From NCBI GenBank assembly GCA_951812775.1, contig OX638326.1, forward strand, positions 2,120,335-2,184,334: a stretch of DNA of 64,000 nucleotides, written 5' to 3'. The notes beneath the pieces are model-generated. The model searched no databases. It saw only the letters and a program-made list of their open reading frames with translations, and was not told where the DNA came from. This document shows, piece by piece, positions 56,170-64,000 of the stretch. The translations under genes were made by a program, and so were the position numbers. Each line of letters starts with the position of its first letter. The first letter of the stretch is position 1. The DNA comes from an uncultured Alphaproteobacteria bacterium. GTDB lineage: Bacteria; Pseudomonadota; Alphaproteobacteria; MPNO01; UBA2964.

Positions 56170-58080
56170 ATGCCTCTAACGATCGAAACCTTTAACAACG
56201 TCAAAGGTGGCAATTCTTTTTACAAAGCGATCAGCCACCCACTGGCCGCACGGAAAGCGGTTGACCTAATTGCGACACTATCGAAAGCCGGTCCTATTGC
56301 GGTCTACGATCCACACGGTTTTTATTCGGGGTTTAATGAGTTCTATGACCTGTCAGAACTCAACATCGTTCAGTCTTACGTGCAGGACACCGCAAGAATT
56401 GGCAGCGATGTCGCAGGTCACAGCGCGCTTCCGGTCACCGAATTGCCGGATTCAACCGCCAAATTTTTGTTGATCGCCACATTTGATACGCCCAAACTTC
56501 AGAACCATATAAGCCATCTTATTCCCGCCGGATGTGCAATTTGCAGTCTGGATGATTGCCGCCTCGATTCTGCCTTGCTGACCAATAAGCAGAATTATTT
56601 GGACAACAGAAACTTTGCGACCAACTTTGCCTTCTTTCGCGACAGCGGCGGTGCCCGAACCCGTTTGGCGACCGCCAATTACTGGTCAGGCTATGGCGCC
56701 GGACCCATAACCTTGCATCTAATTCTGTTTGGCGAAGATGGAAGTGTGCTCGCTGAATGGGATGAGAAGCTCGGTGAAGGGGCAGCCTCGGTAACCATAG
56801 ACAGCCAGAAAGTTCGAGTTAAATTTGGCCTTGGAGACTTCACTGGCCAACTGTTTATCCATGCAATCGGCGTCGCCGGCCATGACATCGTTAAATACGC
56901 TTTGGATGTCTGGGACGATGCGGGTACAGAAATTTCCTGTACGCACGATGCCAACGCCTGGCCATCAGATTTATATGCGGGATTACCAGCGCCGCGAGAC
57001 GGAGAAGAAGTCGCGCTGTGGGTTCAGAATTCACACCCTGCACCCATCCCTGCAGGGGAAGTCGGTCTAAACCTAATGGGCAACGACCAAACCATCTGGT
57101 TAAACGAGCCGATAGAAGGCTTTGCGACCCACAGACTGATTGTTAATGACTTTCTTCCAAACGCCGGTTGGCCGGCGCAAATCGAAGTCCAGGCAGGGAA
57201 ACATTTCGTCCGGCCACGCTACGAAATTACATCTGAACAGAATGCGCGTCGCATTGCGCACGTGAATGTTGAACGTAGCGACCTGGTGTCAGACCCGGGC
57301 ATCACTAACCTCGAAAATTTAATGGGCAAGGGATATATCTTGCCCGCGCCCATTCTGCCCACGGACCAATGGGACAGCGTGATCCTTCCGACGCCAATGG
57401 CGACCTGCCAGGATAATCTGCCGATTGCCGCCCTGATCATCGATGCATCGGGTCAGGAGGTCGAGCGTCATGATTTTGGCAAATTGCCCCGCAATCACAA
57501 AACTGCCCTCGCCATCGAACATTCGCTTAGCGGCGGCGGGCCTTTACCAAGCGACAGCGGTCACGTTGAACTGATCTATGGTTTTGCCAAGGGTGGTGAA
57601 GCCGATGGTTGGCTTCACGCCGTCTTCCGTTATGAAAATCGGGAAACCGGCCATGCCGCAGAAACCAGTTTTGGCGCCCATATTTTTAATACGGTCCTGA
57701 CCTACCGGGATGAACCACAATCCTACAACGGCCCGCCACCAGGTCTAACGACGCGACTATTTTTGCGCCTTGGCTACGCGCCACTCGACACGATTTGTCA
57801 CCTGATTTACCCCGCCTCGACACAATGGCACCCAACATCGGAAACTAAACTCACTCTCATGGGGAACGATGGTACGGAGATCGCGCATCAGAATGTGGCT
57901 ATTCCGTGCGGTGGCTCAATTCATTTGCGATATCACGATTGTTTCGATGCCGCAGACCGTAGAAAAGCCGGAGATGGGGCCTATATTGTAGTCAGAGATA
58001 CAACTTGTCGCCTTTTTGGCTATCACGGATTGCTCGCTGAAAGCGGGGCGTTTAGTTTGGATCATATGTTTGGATTTTAG
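56170..58080 (+). CDS. Conserved-looking multi-module protein of unknown function
   Basis: The product has 636 residues from ATG 56170 (TTGGAGA upstream); a longer frame from 56074 lies inside the previous gene. The N-terminal ~165 residues look alpha/beta (LIATLSKAGPIAVYDPHGF, FLLIATFD). The rest has at least four similar beta modules with a hydrophobic-x-GxDGx pattern: LILFGEDGSVLAEW (184-197), LNLMGNDQTIWLNEP (300-314), ALIIDASGQEVERH (421-434) and LTLMGNDGTEIAHQN (561-575). No signal peptide or membrane helix is seen. I recognise no characterised family. It sits between the 2OG oxygenase and trxB (14 bases from the latter). Confidence 0.75.
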   Translation: MPLTIETFNNVKGGNSFYKAISHPLAARKAVDLIATLSKAGPIAVYDPHGFYSGFNEFYDLSELNIVQSYVQDTARIGSDVAGHSALPVTELPDSTAKFLLIATFDTPKLQNHISHLIPAGCAICSLDDCRLDSALLTNKQNYLDNRNFATNFAFFRDSGGARTRLATANYWSGYGAGPITLHLILFGEDGSVLAEWDEKLGEGAASVTIDSQKVRVKFGLGDFTGQLFIHAIGVAGHDIVKYALDVWDDAGTEISCTHDANAWPSDLYAGLPAPRDGEEVALWVQNSHPAPIPAGEVGLNLMGNDQTIWLNEPIEGFATHRLIVNDFLPNAGWPAQIEVQAGKHFVRPRYEITSEQNARRIAHVNVERSDLVSDPGITNLENLMGKGYILPAPILPTDQWDSVILPTPMATCQDNLPIAALIIDASGQEVERHDFGKLPRNHKTALAIEHSLSGGGPLPSDSGHVELIYGFAKGGEADGWLHAVFRYENRETGHAAETSFGAHIFNTVLTYRDEPQSYNGPPPGLTTRLFLRLGYAPLDTICHLIYPASTQWHPTSETKLTLMGNDGTEIAHQNVAIPCGGSIHLRYHDCFDAADRRKAGDGAYIVVRDTTCRLFGYHGLLAESGAFSLDHMFGF

Positions 58081-58094
58081 CGCTGGTTGAGGAT

Positions 58095-59060
58095 ATGGCA
58101 GAAGAATTTCGTACCCCCGTATTAATTATTGGTTCAGGTCCCGCTGGATACACCGCCGCGGTCTATACTGCCCGGGCGAGCCTAAAACCACATCTGGTAA
58201 CCGGAATGGAAACCGGCGGACAGATGACCATCACAACCGACGTTGAAAACTACCCCGGCTTTGCCGAGGTTATCCAGGGTCCCTGGCTAATGGAGCAGAT
58301 GCAGGGTCAGGCCTTGGCGGTCGGGACAGAAATGCACACCGACTTGATCACGGATATAGACTTTACACAAAGACCTTTCAGATGTGTCGCAGATTCAGGT
58401 GACGTCTATTTCTCCGACACCGTCATTGTGGCAACCGGCGCACAAGCACGTTGGCTGGGGCTGCCAACCGAAGAGAAATTCATGGGCTTTGGTGTATCCG
58501 CCTGCGCGACCTGCGACGGTTTTTTATACCGCGGCAAAGAAATCGCAGTCGTTGGTGGTGGTAATACCGCCGTCGAGGAAGCGCTCTATCTGACCAATCA
58601 CGCAACAAAAGTTACACTGATCCATCGCCGCGACGAACTCCGCGCCGAAAAGATATTGCAGGAACGTCTCTTCGCCCACGACAAGATCGAAATATTGTGG
58701 GATACCGCAGTTGATGAAGTAATTGGGACAGAGGATCCATTGGGCGTCATCGGTTTGAAACTCAAGAACACGAAATCCGGTGATATGACTGACCTCGCCG
58801 TAGACGGATTGTTTATCGCTATCGGACACGACCCCGCGACCAAGTTCTTTGCCGGACATCTGGATATGGATGATGAAGGCTATATCGTCACCGCCCCCGA
58901 TAGCACGGCCACGAGTGTGCCCGGTGTCTTCGCCGCAGGCGATGTACAGGACAAAATTTATCGACAGGCTGTTACAGCTGCGGGAACCGGCTGTATGGCA
59001 GCTCTGGAAGCCGAACAGTTTGTGGCCGAGAACGGCGCCACTGCCGCGGCCGCCGAATAG
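58095..59060 (+). CDS. trxB: Thioredoxin-disulfide reductase
   Basis: The product has 321 residues. The FAD-binding motif is GSGPAG (13-18), the redox-active site is C137-A-T-C140, the NADPH-binding motif is VVGGGNTAVEEALYL and the C-terminal FAD motif is GVFAAGDVQD. It keeps thioredoxin reduced with NADPH. It is followed 53 bases later by a LysR-family gene, a pairing often seen in alphaproteobacteria. Confidence 0.97.
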   Translation: MAEEFRTPVLIIGSGPAGYTAAVYTARASLKPHLVTGMETGGQMTITTDVENYPGFAEVIQGPWLMEQMQGQALAVGTEMHTDLITDIDFTQRPFRCVADSGDVYFSDTVIVATGAQARWLGLPTEEKFMGFGVSACATCDGFLYRGKEIAVVGGGNTAVEEALYLTNHATKVTLIHRRDELRAEKILQERLFAHDKIEILWDTAVDEVIGTEDPLGVIGLKLKNTKSGDMTDLAVDGLFIAIGHDPATKFFAGHLDMDDEGYIVTAPDSTATSVPGVFAAGDVQDKIYRQAVTAAGTGCMAALEAEQFVAENGATAAAAE

Positions 59061-59113
59061 AGAGCGACAGCGGACGAGCCGACCTCTTATGGGAGGCGAA
59101 AGGACCACGCTCG

Positions 59114-60004
59114 ATGGACTGGGACAAGCTACGTATATTTCACGCCGTCTCTGAGGCGGGCAGCTTTACGCATGCCGGCGAACGGTTAAACCTGACCCAG
59201 TCGTCAGTCAGCCGTCAGATCAGCGGACTCGAAGAAGAGCTTGGGGTCCCGCTGTTTCACCGACATGCCCGCGGCCTAAAACTTACCGAACAGGGCGAAA
59301 CGCTTTACAAAACCGCCCAGGAAATTGCCAGCAAGCTCATAACAACGGAATCCCTTGTAACCGAGTCGATGGAACGCCCTCGTGGACCGTTGAGATTAAC
59401 GACGACGGTCGCTTTCGGATCCATGTGGCTAACCGAACGGTTAAAAGATTTTCTCGAAATGTATCCCGAAATCGACGTCGCACTAATCCTTCGCGAGGAT
59501 GAGCTAAACCTCAGCATGCGCCAGGCAGATGTCGCCATACGGCTGGCCATGCCGCAACAGCCAGATCTCATTCAACGGCATTTGTTCGATTTGCATCATG
59601 GCGCCTTTGCTGCGCCGGCCTATCTTGAGCAACATGGCATGCCACATTCGCTAAATGACCTCGAAGCCCATCGGTTGATTGCCTATGACGAAACCTATCA
59701 CCCACCCTTTACCAATATTAACTGGTTGCTCGACGCTGGTCTCGATAGCGACTTCCAGCGCAAACCGGTTTTGCGGGTGAACAACCTCTATGCCATGTAT
59801 CGCGCCGCGGCGACGGGTATGGGCATCGCCTCTCTGCCGGACTATATGGTCGGCCTCACCAGCGGACTTGTACCGGTTCTACCCAATCTCAAAGGACCGG
59901 TTCACAAAGCGTATTTTGTCTACCCTGAAGAAATGCGCAATTCGCGACGTGTTGCCGTTCTACGCGATTTTTTGCTCCGTTGCATCGCCGAAGATTACCG
60001 CTAA
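59114..60004 (+). CDS. LysR-family transcriptional regulator
   Basis: The product has 296 residues. The N-terminal winged helix-turn-helix is FHAVSEAGSFTHAGERLNL, then SSVSRQISGLEEELGVPLF. The C-terminal periplasmic-binding-like effector domain begins near residue 90 (GPLRLTTTVAFGSMWL). It has no divergent partner; trxB is directly upstream on the same strand. The target genes and effector are unknown. Confidence 0.93.
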   Translation: MDWDKLRIFHAVSEAGSFTHAGERLNLTQSSVSRQISGLEEELGVPLFHRHARGLKLTEQGETLYKTAQEIASKLITTESLVTESMERPRGPLRLTTTVAFGSMWLTERLKDFLEMYPEIDVALILREDELNLSMRQADVAIRLAMPQQPDLIQRHLFDLHHGAFAAPAYLEQHGMPHSLNDLEAHRLIAYDETYHPPFTNINWLLDAGLDSDFQRKPVLRVNNLYAMYRAAATGMGIASLPDYMVGLTSGLVPVLPNLKGPVHKAYFVYPEEMRNSRRVAVLRDFLLRCIAEDYR

Positions 60005-60262
60005 CCAATTGTTTTAAAATCTATAATTCCAGTGTTATGCAATATATGCATGGCTGGATTGCTAAATTGGTTGTGGTATGCTTTCCCAATTGATCCTATC
60101 TACACACTCATGGTTGTTACGGTTTCTCCTGAAATCATACGGCCAGCCAGTTTACCGTCTATTTCAATGACTTGACTAGCTGGTTACGAGTTCCGGATGC
60201 AATATCCGGAAATGGGTCTTCGGATCCAACGTCTTCTAGACGTGAAGCCTCCCTGTTATCTT

Positions 60263-60290
60263 GCCGGGCCTTCGGGCCTGGCCTTTTTTT
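60263..60290 (+). terminator. UUCG-loop intrinsic terminator, copy 1
   Basis: GCCGGGCC pairs with GGCCTGGC (one G-U) around a TTCG tetraloop, followed by seven T residues. It lies about 260 bases past the LysR stop. Confidence 0.88.
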
Positions 60291-60304
60291 GACCCATCTA
60301 TCTT

Positions 60305-60332
60305 GCCGGGCCTTCGGGCCTGGCCTTTTTTT
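60305..60332 (+). terminator. UUCG-loop intrinsic terminator, copy 2
   Basis: Identical to copy 1 and shifted by 42 bases, created by the tandem duplication. Confidence 0.88.
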
Positions 60333-60425
60333 GACCCATCCCCCAGAAAAACAGCCTAATAAAGGCTATATAGACGAAATCGCTAGAACTTCGTAAATAT
60401 CGTGTTCCTGTTCGAAGGAATGTCC

Positions 60426-61355
60426 ATGATGGAGAGCGACAAGATGAAAGTTACACCAGTATCGGAAATCGTTGGGGCTGAAGTCACTGACATCAACCTG
60501 TCCGATCCCATTACCGATGACACCAAACAGGCATTGCGTCGGGCATTGCTTGACCATCAGGTCCTGGTGATCAGGGATCAGACTCTAACACCCGAGCAGC
60601 AGGTTACTTTTTCCGCCATCTGGGGCGAGCTGGAGACGCCTTCCAATATCGAATACACCACCGAGGAAACCCACAAGGTCATGATCCTCTCAAACGAGAT
60701 CAGACCGGATGGTACCGCCGTCGGTGTCGTCGATGGTGGTGATTTCTGGCATTCGGACTCCTCGCATATCGAAGTCCCTTCGGCGATCACCATTCTTCAG
60801 GCCGTAAAGAATCCGGAACGGGGTGGCGATACCGAATTCTGCAACATGTATGCGATCTATGAAGCATTGTCGGAAGACATGAAGCAAAATATCGATGGGC
60901 TTTACGGCATCCATCACGTGAGCAAGGTCAAGAACAAGCGGGTCACCATTTCGCCTGACCGACCTGGTGCCAAGGATTTCTATGAAAATTCAGCCAAGGC
61001 AAATCCCGAAGTTATCCAGCCACTCGTGCTGACTCATCCCGAGACTGGCTGCAAATCGCTTTATTGTTCACCGCGCTTTACCATCGGTATTCAGGGCATG
61101 AGCGAAGAAGAAGCCGACCCGATCCTCGACGCATTGTTCGCCCATATCACGGACCGCAAACGGCCTTTCCACTACCGCCACAAATATCGGGATAATGATC
61201 TCGTGATGTGGGACAACCGGTGCCTGTGCCACCGGGCGGTTGGTGGGTACGGTCTACCCGATATACGCCGGATGCACCGAACCGTTATCGGGGGCGACCG
61301 ACCTCTTATGCTGATCAACAGGCGGCGGCCTAAAACCAGATATTCTGGCCTTTGA
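60426..61355 (+). CDS. TauD/TfdA-family Fe(II)/2-oxoglutarate dioxygenase
   Basis: The product has 309 residues from ATG 60426; AGGA at 60416-60419 is well spaced for it, while ATGs at 60420 and 60429 are alternatives. The iron motif is H-x-D in FWHSDSSH, with the distal His in CLCHRAVG and an Arg in RRMHRTVI that would bind 2-oxoglutarate. The N-terminus is EIVGAEVTDINLSDPI. The family oxidises taurine, herbicides or similar compounds. Its 3' end overlaps the convergent msrP gene by 26 bases. Confidence 0.92.
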   Translation: MMESDKMKVTPVSEIVGAEVTDINLSDPITDDTKQALRRALLDHQVLVIRDQTLTPEQQVTFSAIWGELETPSNIEYTTEETHKVMILSNEIRPDGTAVGVVDGGDFWHSDSSHIEVPSAITILQAVKNPERGGDTEFCNMYAIYEALSEDMKQNIDGLYGIHHVSKVKNKRVTISPDRPGAKDFYENSAKANPEVIQPLVLTHPETGCKSLYCSPRFTIGIQGMSEEEADPILDALFAHITDRKRPFHYRHKYRDNDLVMWDNRCLCHRAVGGYGLPDIRRMHRTVIGGDRPLMLINRRRPKTRYSGL

Positions 61356-62301
61356 GGTCTTTATACAGCCCAGCGACCTGCTCACCGTAACCGTTAAAGA
61401 GCAGCGTTTTGACGCGCTTGCCGTCACCGCCAAGAACGCGCTCCGTCGCCTGGCTCCAACGCGCATGGTCGACTTCAGGGTTCACATTGGCCCAGAAGCC
61501 ATATTCCTTGCCCTGCACTTTCTGCCAGAAACTGATCGGCGGTTTATCGGTGAAGCTGAACCGGACAATAGACTTGATTGATTTAAAGCCATATTTCCAC
61601 GGCACCACGAGCCGCAGCGGTGCGCCCATCTGTTTGACCATCGGTTTGCCATAAGCACCGGTACCGATCAGAGCCAGCTCATTGGTAGCTTCCTCAATCG
61701 TCAGACCCTCGCGATAGGGCCAGGGATACCAGAACTGCTTTTGTCCCTTCGCCATCGCCGCATCATGGAAGGTTTCCATCATGATATATTTGGCACCCTT
61801 AAGCGGTTTCGCGAATTTGACGAGATCAGCCATCGGGAAACCGGTCCAGGGTAAGGCCATCGACCACGCCTCGACGCAACGAAAACGGTAAAGCCGTTCC
61901 TCAAGCTGCATTTTTGAGATCAACGTATCAACATCGACCGTCATCTTTTTCTCGACCATGCCGTCAAAGGTCACTGTCCAGGGACGGGTCTTCAACTTCT
62001 GTGCTTCTTGGGAGATTTGTTTATGCGAGCCAAATTCATAAAAATTATTATAGGTCGTCGCGTCTTTTTCCGAATTTATTGGACGGTCCAACCGATAGCG
62101 GAGATTCCGTGCAGCGGGGTAAAACTTCGCAGTTGGATCAGCAGTTGCCGCACTTGCACCACCTGTTGAAAGGGCTGCCCCCGCCGCCAAAATAGGGGAC
62201 AGCGCCATCGCTTTCACCAGACGGCGTCTGTCCTGAAAATCCGATTCAGATGTTGCCGCAGACTCAGGAAGTTCCCAGTTCAGTTTGGATCTCGTCAGCA
62301 T
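61330..62301 (-). CDS. msrP: Periplasmic methionine-sulfoxide reductase catalytic subunit MsrP
   Basis: The product has 323 residues from the second of two close ATGs (62299-62301), the one best spaced from AGGAG; the first (62305-62307) would add Met-Ala. A Tat signal (DRRRLVKAMALSPILAAGAA) is followed by the molybdopterin-binding SUOX-like fold with the Mo-ligand Cys in RFRCVEAWSM. MsrP repairs oxidised methionines in periplasmic proteins and takes electrons from the heme membrane protein MsrQ. No msrQ gene is visible next to it. The 3' end overlaps the convergent TauD-like gene by 26 bases. Confidence 0.93.
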   Translation of the reverse strand: MLTRSKLNWELPESAATSESDFQDRRRLVKAMALSPILAAGAALSTGGASAATADPTAKFYPAARNLRYRLDRPINSEKDATTYNNFYEFGSHKQISQEAQKLKTRPWTVTFDGMVEKKMTVDVDTLISKMQLEERLYRFRCVEAWSMALPWTGFPMADLVKFAKPLKGAKYIMMETFHDAAMAKGQKQFWYPWPYREGLTIEEATNELALIGTGAYGKPMVKQMGAPLRLVVPWKYGFKSIKSIVRFSFTDKPPISFWQKVQGKEYGFWANVNPEVDHARWSQATERVLGGDGKRVKTLLFNGYGEQVAGLYKDLKGQNIWF

Positions 62302-62419
62302 GGCCATGGCTCCTTCTAGGCGGTTGGGGAGTGCCTATAGGCACCACCCCATCGTTCCCGCCTAATATGAAGGATCGTACGCCTCATGCAATAGGCCTCA
62401 CCAATCCGTGAACACAGCC

Positions 62420-62869
62420 TTAAGGGAGCGTACTTCTGAGCATCCACGCGGTCTTGTCATGTACGGTGATGCGCTGAACCATGATATCGACGCTGACCTC
62501 ATCACCGGCCTTTTCCGCTGCTTCCAGCGCCGCCTTGGATGATTCCGCTACGGCCTCATGCCCCGCGAGTAAATCAGCGACCATATTATTGGCGGTAAGA
62601 TCCGTTCCGCTTTCCGGAATTTCAGTCAATGCCGCAAACGCCGCGTAGCCCGCTGGTGCCTTGGCACCCAATGCCCTGATCCGTTCCGCAATCTGGTCAA
62701 CCGCGTCCGCCAGCTCGGTATATTGATCCTCGAACATCGCATGCAGTGCGGGGAAGTTTGGTCCTTCCACATTCCAGTGGTGGCCATGTGTCTTGATATA
62801 CAACGTATAACTATCCGCCAAAACACGCGATAAGCCGTCTATAACCGCTTTGCTGCTATTCGCACCCAT
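62420..62869 (-). CDS. dps: Dps-family DNA-binding ferritin-like protein
   Basis: The product has 149 residues from ATG 62867-62869 (MGANSS), chosen because GGAGG lies 5 bases upstream. Ferroxidase residues are in THGHHWNVEGPNF and MFEDQYTELADAVDQIAERI. The four-helix bundle is followed by QRITVHDKTAWMLRS. It stores iron and shields DNA from oxidative damage. It lies 118 bases upstream of msrP on the same strand; both fit a stress-protection theme, but no shared operator was recognised. Confidence 0.93.
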   Translation of the reverse strand: MGANSSKAVIDGLSRVLADSYTLYIKTHGHHWNVEGPNFPALHAMFEDQYTELADAVDQIAERIRALGAKAPAGYAAFAALTEIPESGTDLTANNMVADLLAGHEAVAESSKAALEAAEKAGDEVSVDIMVQRITVHDKTAWMLRSTLP

Positions 62870-63019
62870 ATCATCCTCCAATTCTAAATCATTTGACCCT
62901 CTCTATATGGTTATCAATTAGTTGAATACAAGTTTATAATTCTTCTATTTTATAATTTAGAGATACGAAAAGCCTGGCAAAAGATACCTTCTATCTCTTT
63001 TGTTAAGTCGGCGACTGGT

Positions 63020-64000
63020 TTACGACGCCTCCGCCATGTCGGTACGATGCGCTTGCACGACCATGTCGGCCTCCCGTCCCGCCAGTTCCTGAAGATGATC
63101 GAAATCTGCACTGAAGGTCGCGACACCCTGGGTCGCGGTTCGCAGCTCGATGATCAGATCATGGATCTCAGATTGCGGCATGAGTACTGATACCGTATCC
63201 CAGCCGGGCCATCCTTCTTTGGCATCGAAGCCAAGTATCTGGCCACGGCGACCACTGACCAGCCCATGCACTTTATTGGTAAAATCCGAAGGGACATCGA
63301 CATCAACTTTGAGAATCGGTTCCAACAGAACGGGCGCGCATTTCGGCAATCCTTCTTTCATCGCTTCCCTGGCCGCGAGCTTAAAGGACATTTCATTACT
63401 GTCGACCGCATGGAACTGGCCATCCGTCAATGTCACCGCGACATCGACCACGGGGAAACCCAGCGCGCCCTCCTCGAGAAATTCACGCGCCCCGGTTTCA
63501 ACCGCTGGAATGAACTGTTTTGGAATGTTGCCACCGACAACGGTGTCGGAGAAAGCAAACCCTTCACCGCGCGGCAACGGTTTTATATCGACGTGAACAT
63601 CAGCAAACATGCCATGCCCACCCGTCTGGCGTTTGAAACGTGCATGCTGTGATACTGATTTCTTGATGGTCTCTTTATAGGGGACTTTCGGCGTCTCGGT
63701 TCTCGCCGCGACCCCAAACTTGTTTTGCATCTTTTCAATGGCGATCTTGAGATGAATTTCGCCCTGCCCCATCAAAAGCAGCTGGTGAACCGCTGTGTCC
63801 TGCTTATAGGTCAGTGACGGGTCCTCTTCATACAGCCGTTGCAGCGCTCCGGTTAGCTTTACCTCGTCCGCCCGGTTTTGTGTCTCGACGGCAAAGGCAT
63901 AAACCGGCGTGAGCGGTTCGGGCCAACTTTCCAGCCCATCGGGTGCTTTGCCCGATGTCGTTAAAAGGTCACCTGTCGTTACGTCATCCATCCGGCCAAA
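63020..64000 (-). CDS. Elongation factor G-like protein, 3' part
   Basis: The frame is open to the window edge (FGRMDDVTTGDLL) and encodes the end of domain II and domains III, IV and V of an EF-G-like translation GTPase. Domain III contains LLMGQGEIHLKIAIEKM, domain IV contains QTGGHGMFADVHVDIKP, and domain V contains VSGRRGQILGFDAKEG. The GTPase domain lies outside the window. The sequence differs from the usual main FusA (domain III has EPLTPVYAFAVE, and domain V has GRRGQILGFDA), so it may be an EF-G paralogue; rpsL/rpsG/tuf neighbours cannot be checked here. Confidence 0.85.
   Translation of the reverse strand, partial: FGRMDDVTTGDLLTTSGKAPDGLESWPEPLTPVYAFAVETQNRADEVKLTGALQRLYEEDPSLTYKQDTAVHQLLLMGQGEIHLKIAIEKMQNKFGVAARTETPKVPYKETIKKSVSQHARFKRQTGGHGMFADVHVDIKPLPRGEGFAFSDTVVGGNIPKQFIPAVETGAREFLEEGALGFPVVDVAVTLTDGQFHAVDSNEMSFKLAAREAMKEGLPKCAPVLLEPILKVDVDVPSDFTNKVHGLVSGRRGQILGFDAKEGWPGWDTVSVLMPQSEIHDLIIELRTATQGVATFSADFDHLQELAGREADMVVQAHRTDMAEAS

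Larger units (their letters stand above)
60257..60340 (+). repeat. 42-bp perfect tandem duplication containing a terminator
   Basis: Exact copies at 60257-60298 and 60299-60340. Each contains a complete UUCG-loop terminator. Confidence 0.97.
60005..60425. other. Long intergenic region with duplicated terminator
   Basis: About 250 bases of AT-rich sequence with no recognisable gene are followed by the 42-bp tandem repeat carrying two terminators (60257-60340), then the leader of the TauD-like gene. A 74-codon open frame across the repeat (60172-60396) is an artefact of the repeated hairpin. Confidence 0.6.

Noticed and set aside
38418..60340. CRISPR array from the repeated short sequences
   Set aside because: Each repeat is present in only two directly adjacent copies, with no spacers and different sequences at each site.
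60172..60396. 74-codon frame across the duplicated terminator
   Set aside because: Its repeated peptide is just the translation of the 42-bp repeat.

Overview
The window looks like chromosomal DNA of an alphaproteobacterium, probably Rhodospirillales-like and perhaps marine. The evidence is the gene order yqeY-dnaG-rpoD beside carA, the set carB-greA-Lrp and trxB-LysR, the order phoR-pstSCAB-phoU-phoB, and a Pho box built from 7-base repeats spaced 11 bases apart. This rests on gene content and order only; no phylogeny was run.

Region by region. 1-5.7 kb (minus strand): a TolC-family outer-membrane lipoprotein gene broken by two in-frame stops, a large LEPR/DUF4347 surface protein, and two small PEP-CTERM-type secreted proteins that share a ~180-residue domain with the large one. 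6-12 kb: a catabolic cluster with a Rieske oxygenase, an alpha/beta hydrolase with a Cys nucleophile, a zinc alcohol dehydrogenase, a CobW GTPase, a Rieske ferredoxin and a carboxymuconolactone-decarboxylase-like protein. 12-13.8 kb: an O-antigen-ligase-like gene split by one stop. 13.9-20.1 kb: a flavin monooxygenase, an orphan molybdenum hydroxylase large subunit, a hydrolase and a D-amino-acid dehydrogenase-like protein. A CAT-anticodon tRNA follows at 20.2 kb. 20.4-22.7 kb: a nitroreductase, a small membrane protein and a nuclease-like protein. 22.8-27.1 kb: an AT-rich accessory island with a small helical protein, an 829-residue GHKL (MutL/MORC-like) ATPase and a convergent DNA methyltransferase. 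This is the best candidate for a little-described defence system.

27.4-33.5 kb holds the housekeeping block rpoD, dnaG, yqeY and carA. carB lies 16.5 kb further on. Between them are an RND efflux pair, an orphan solute-binding-like protein, a broken aldo/keto reductase, the whole Pho regulon (phoR, pstS, pstC, pstA, pstB, phoU, phoB, with Pho boxes before phoR and pstS) and a Rieske oxygenase gene broken by a 22-bp tandem duplication. 50-60 kb: carB, greA, Lrp, an ELM1-family protein, a 2OG oxygenase, a 636-residue repeat protein of unknown role, trxB and LysR. 60-64 kb: a TauD-type dioxygenase, msrP, dps and the 3' part of an EF-G-like gene that runs off the window.

Two features cut across the layout. 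Four genes are disrupted (TolC, O-antigen ligase, aldo/keto reductase, Rieske oxygenase). Five perfect two-copy tandem duplications (18, 19, 21, 22 and 42 bp) occur between 38.4 and 60.4 kb; two of them fall inside the broken genes and cause frameshifts. This suggests recent slippage-type mutation or an assembly artefact, and read-level evidence would separate the two.
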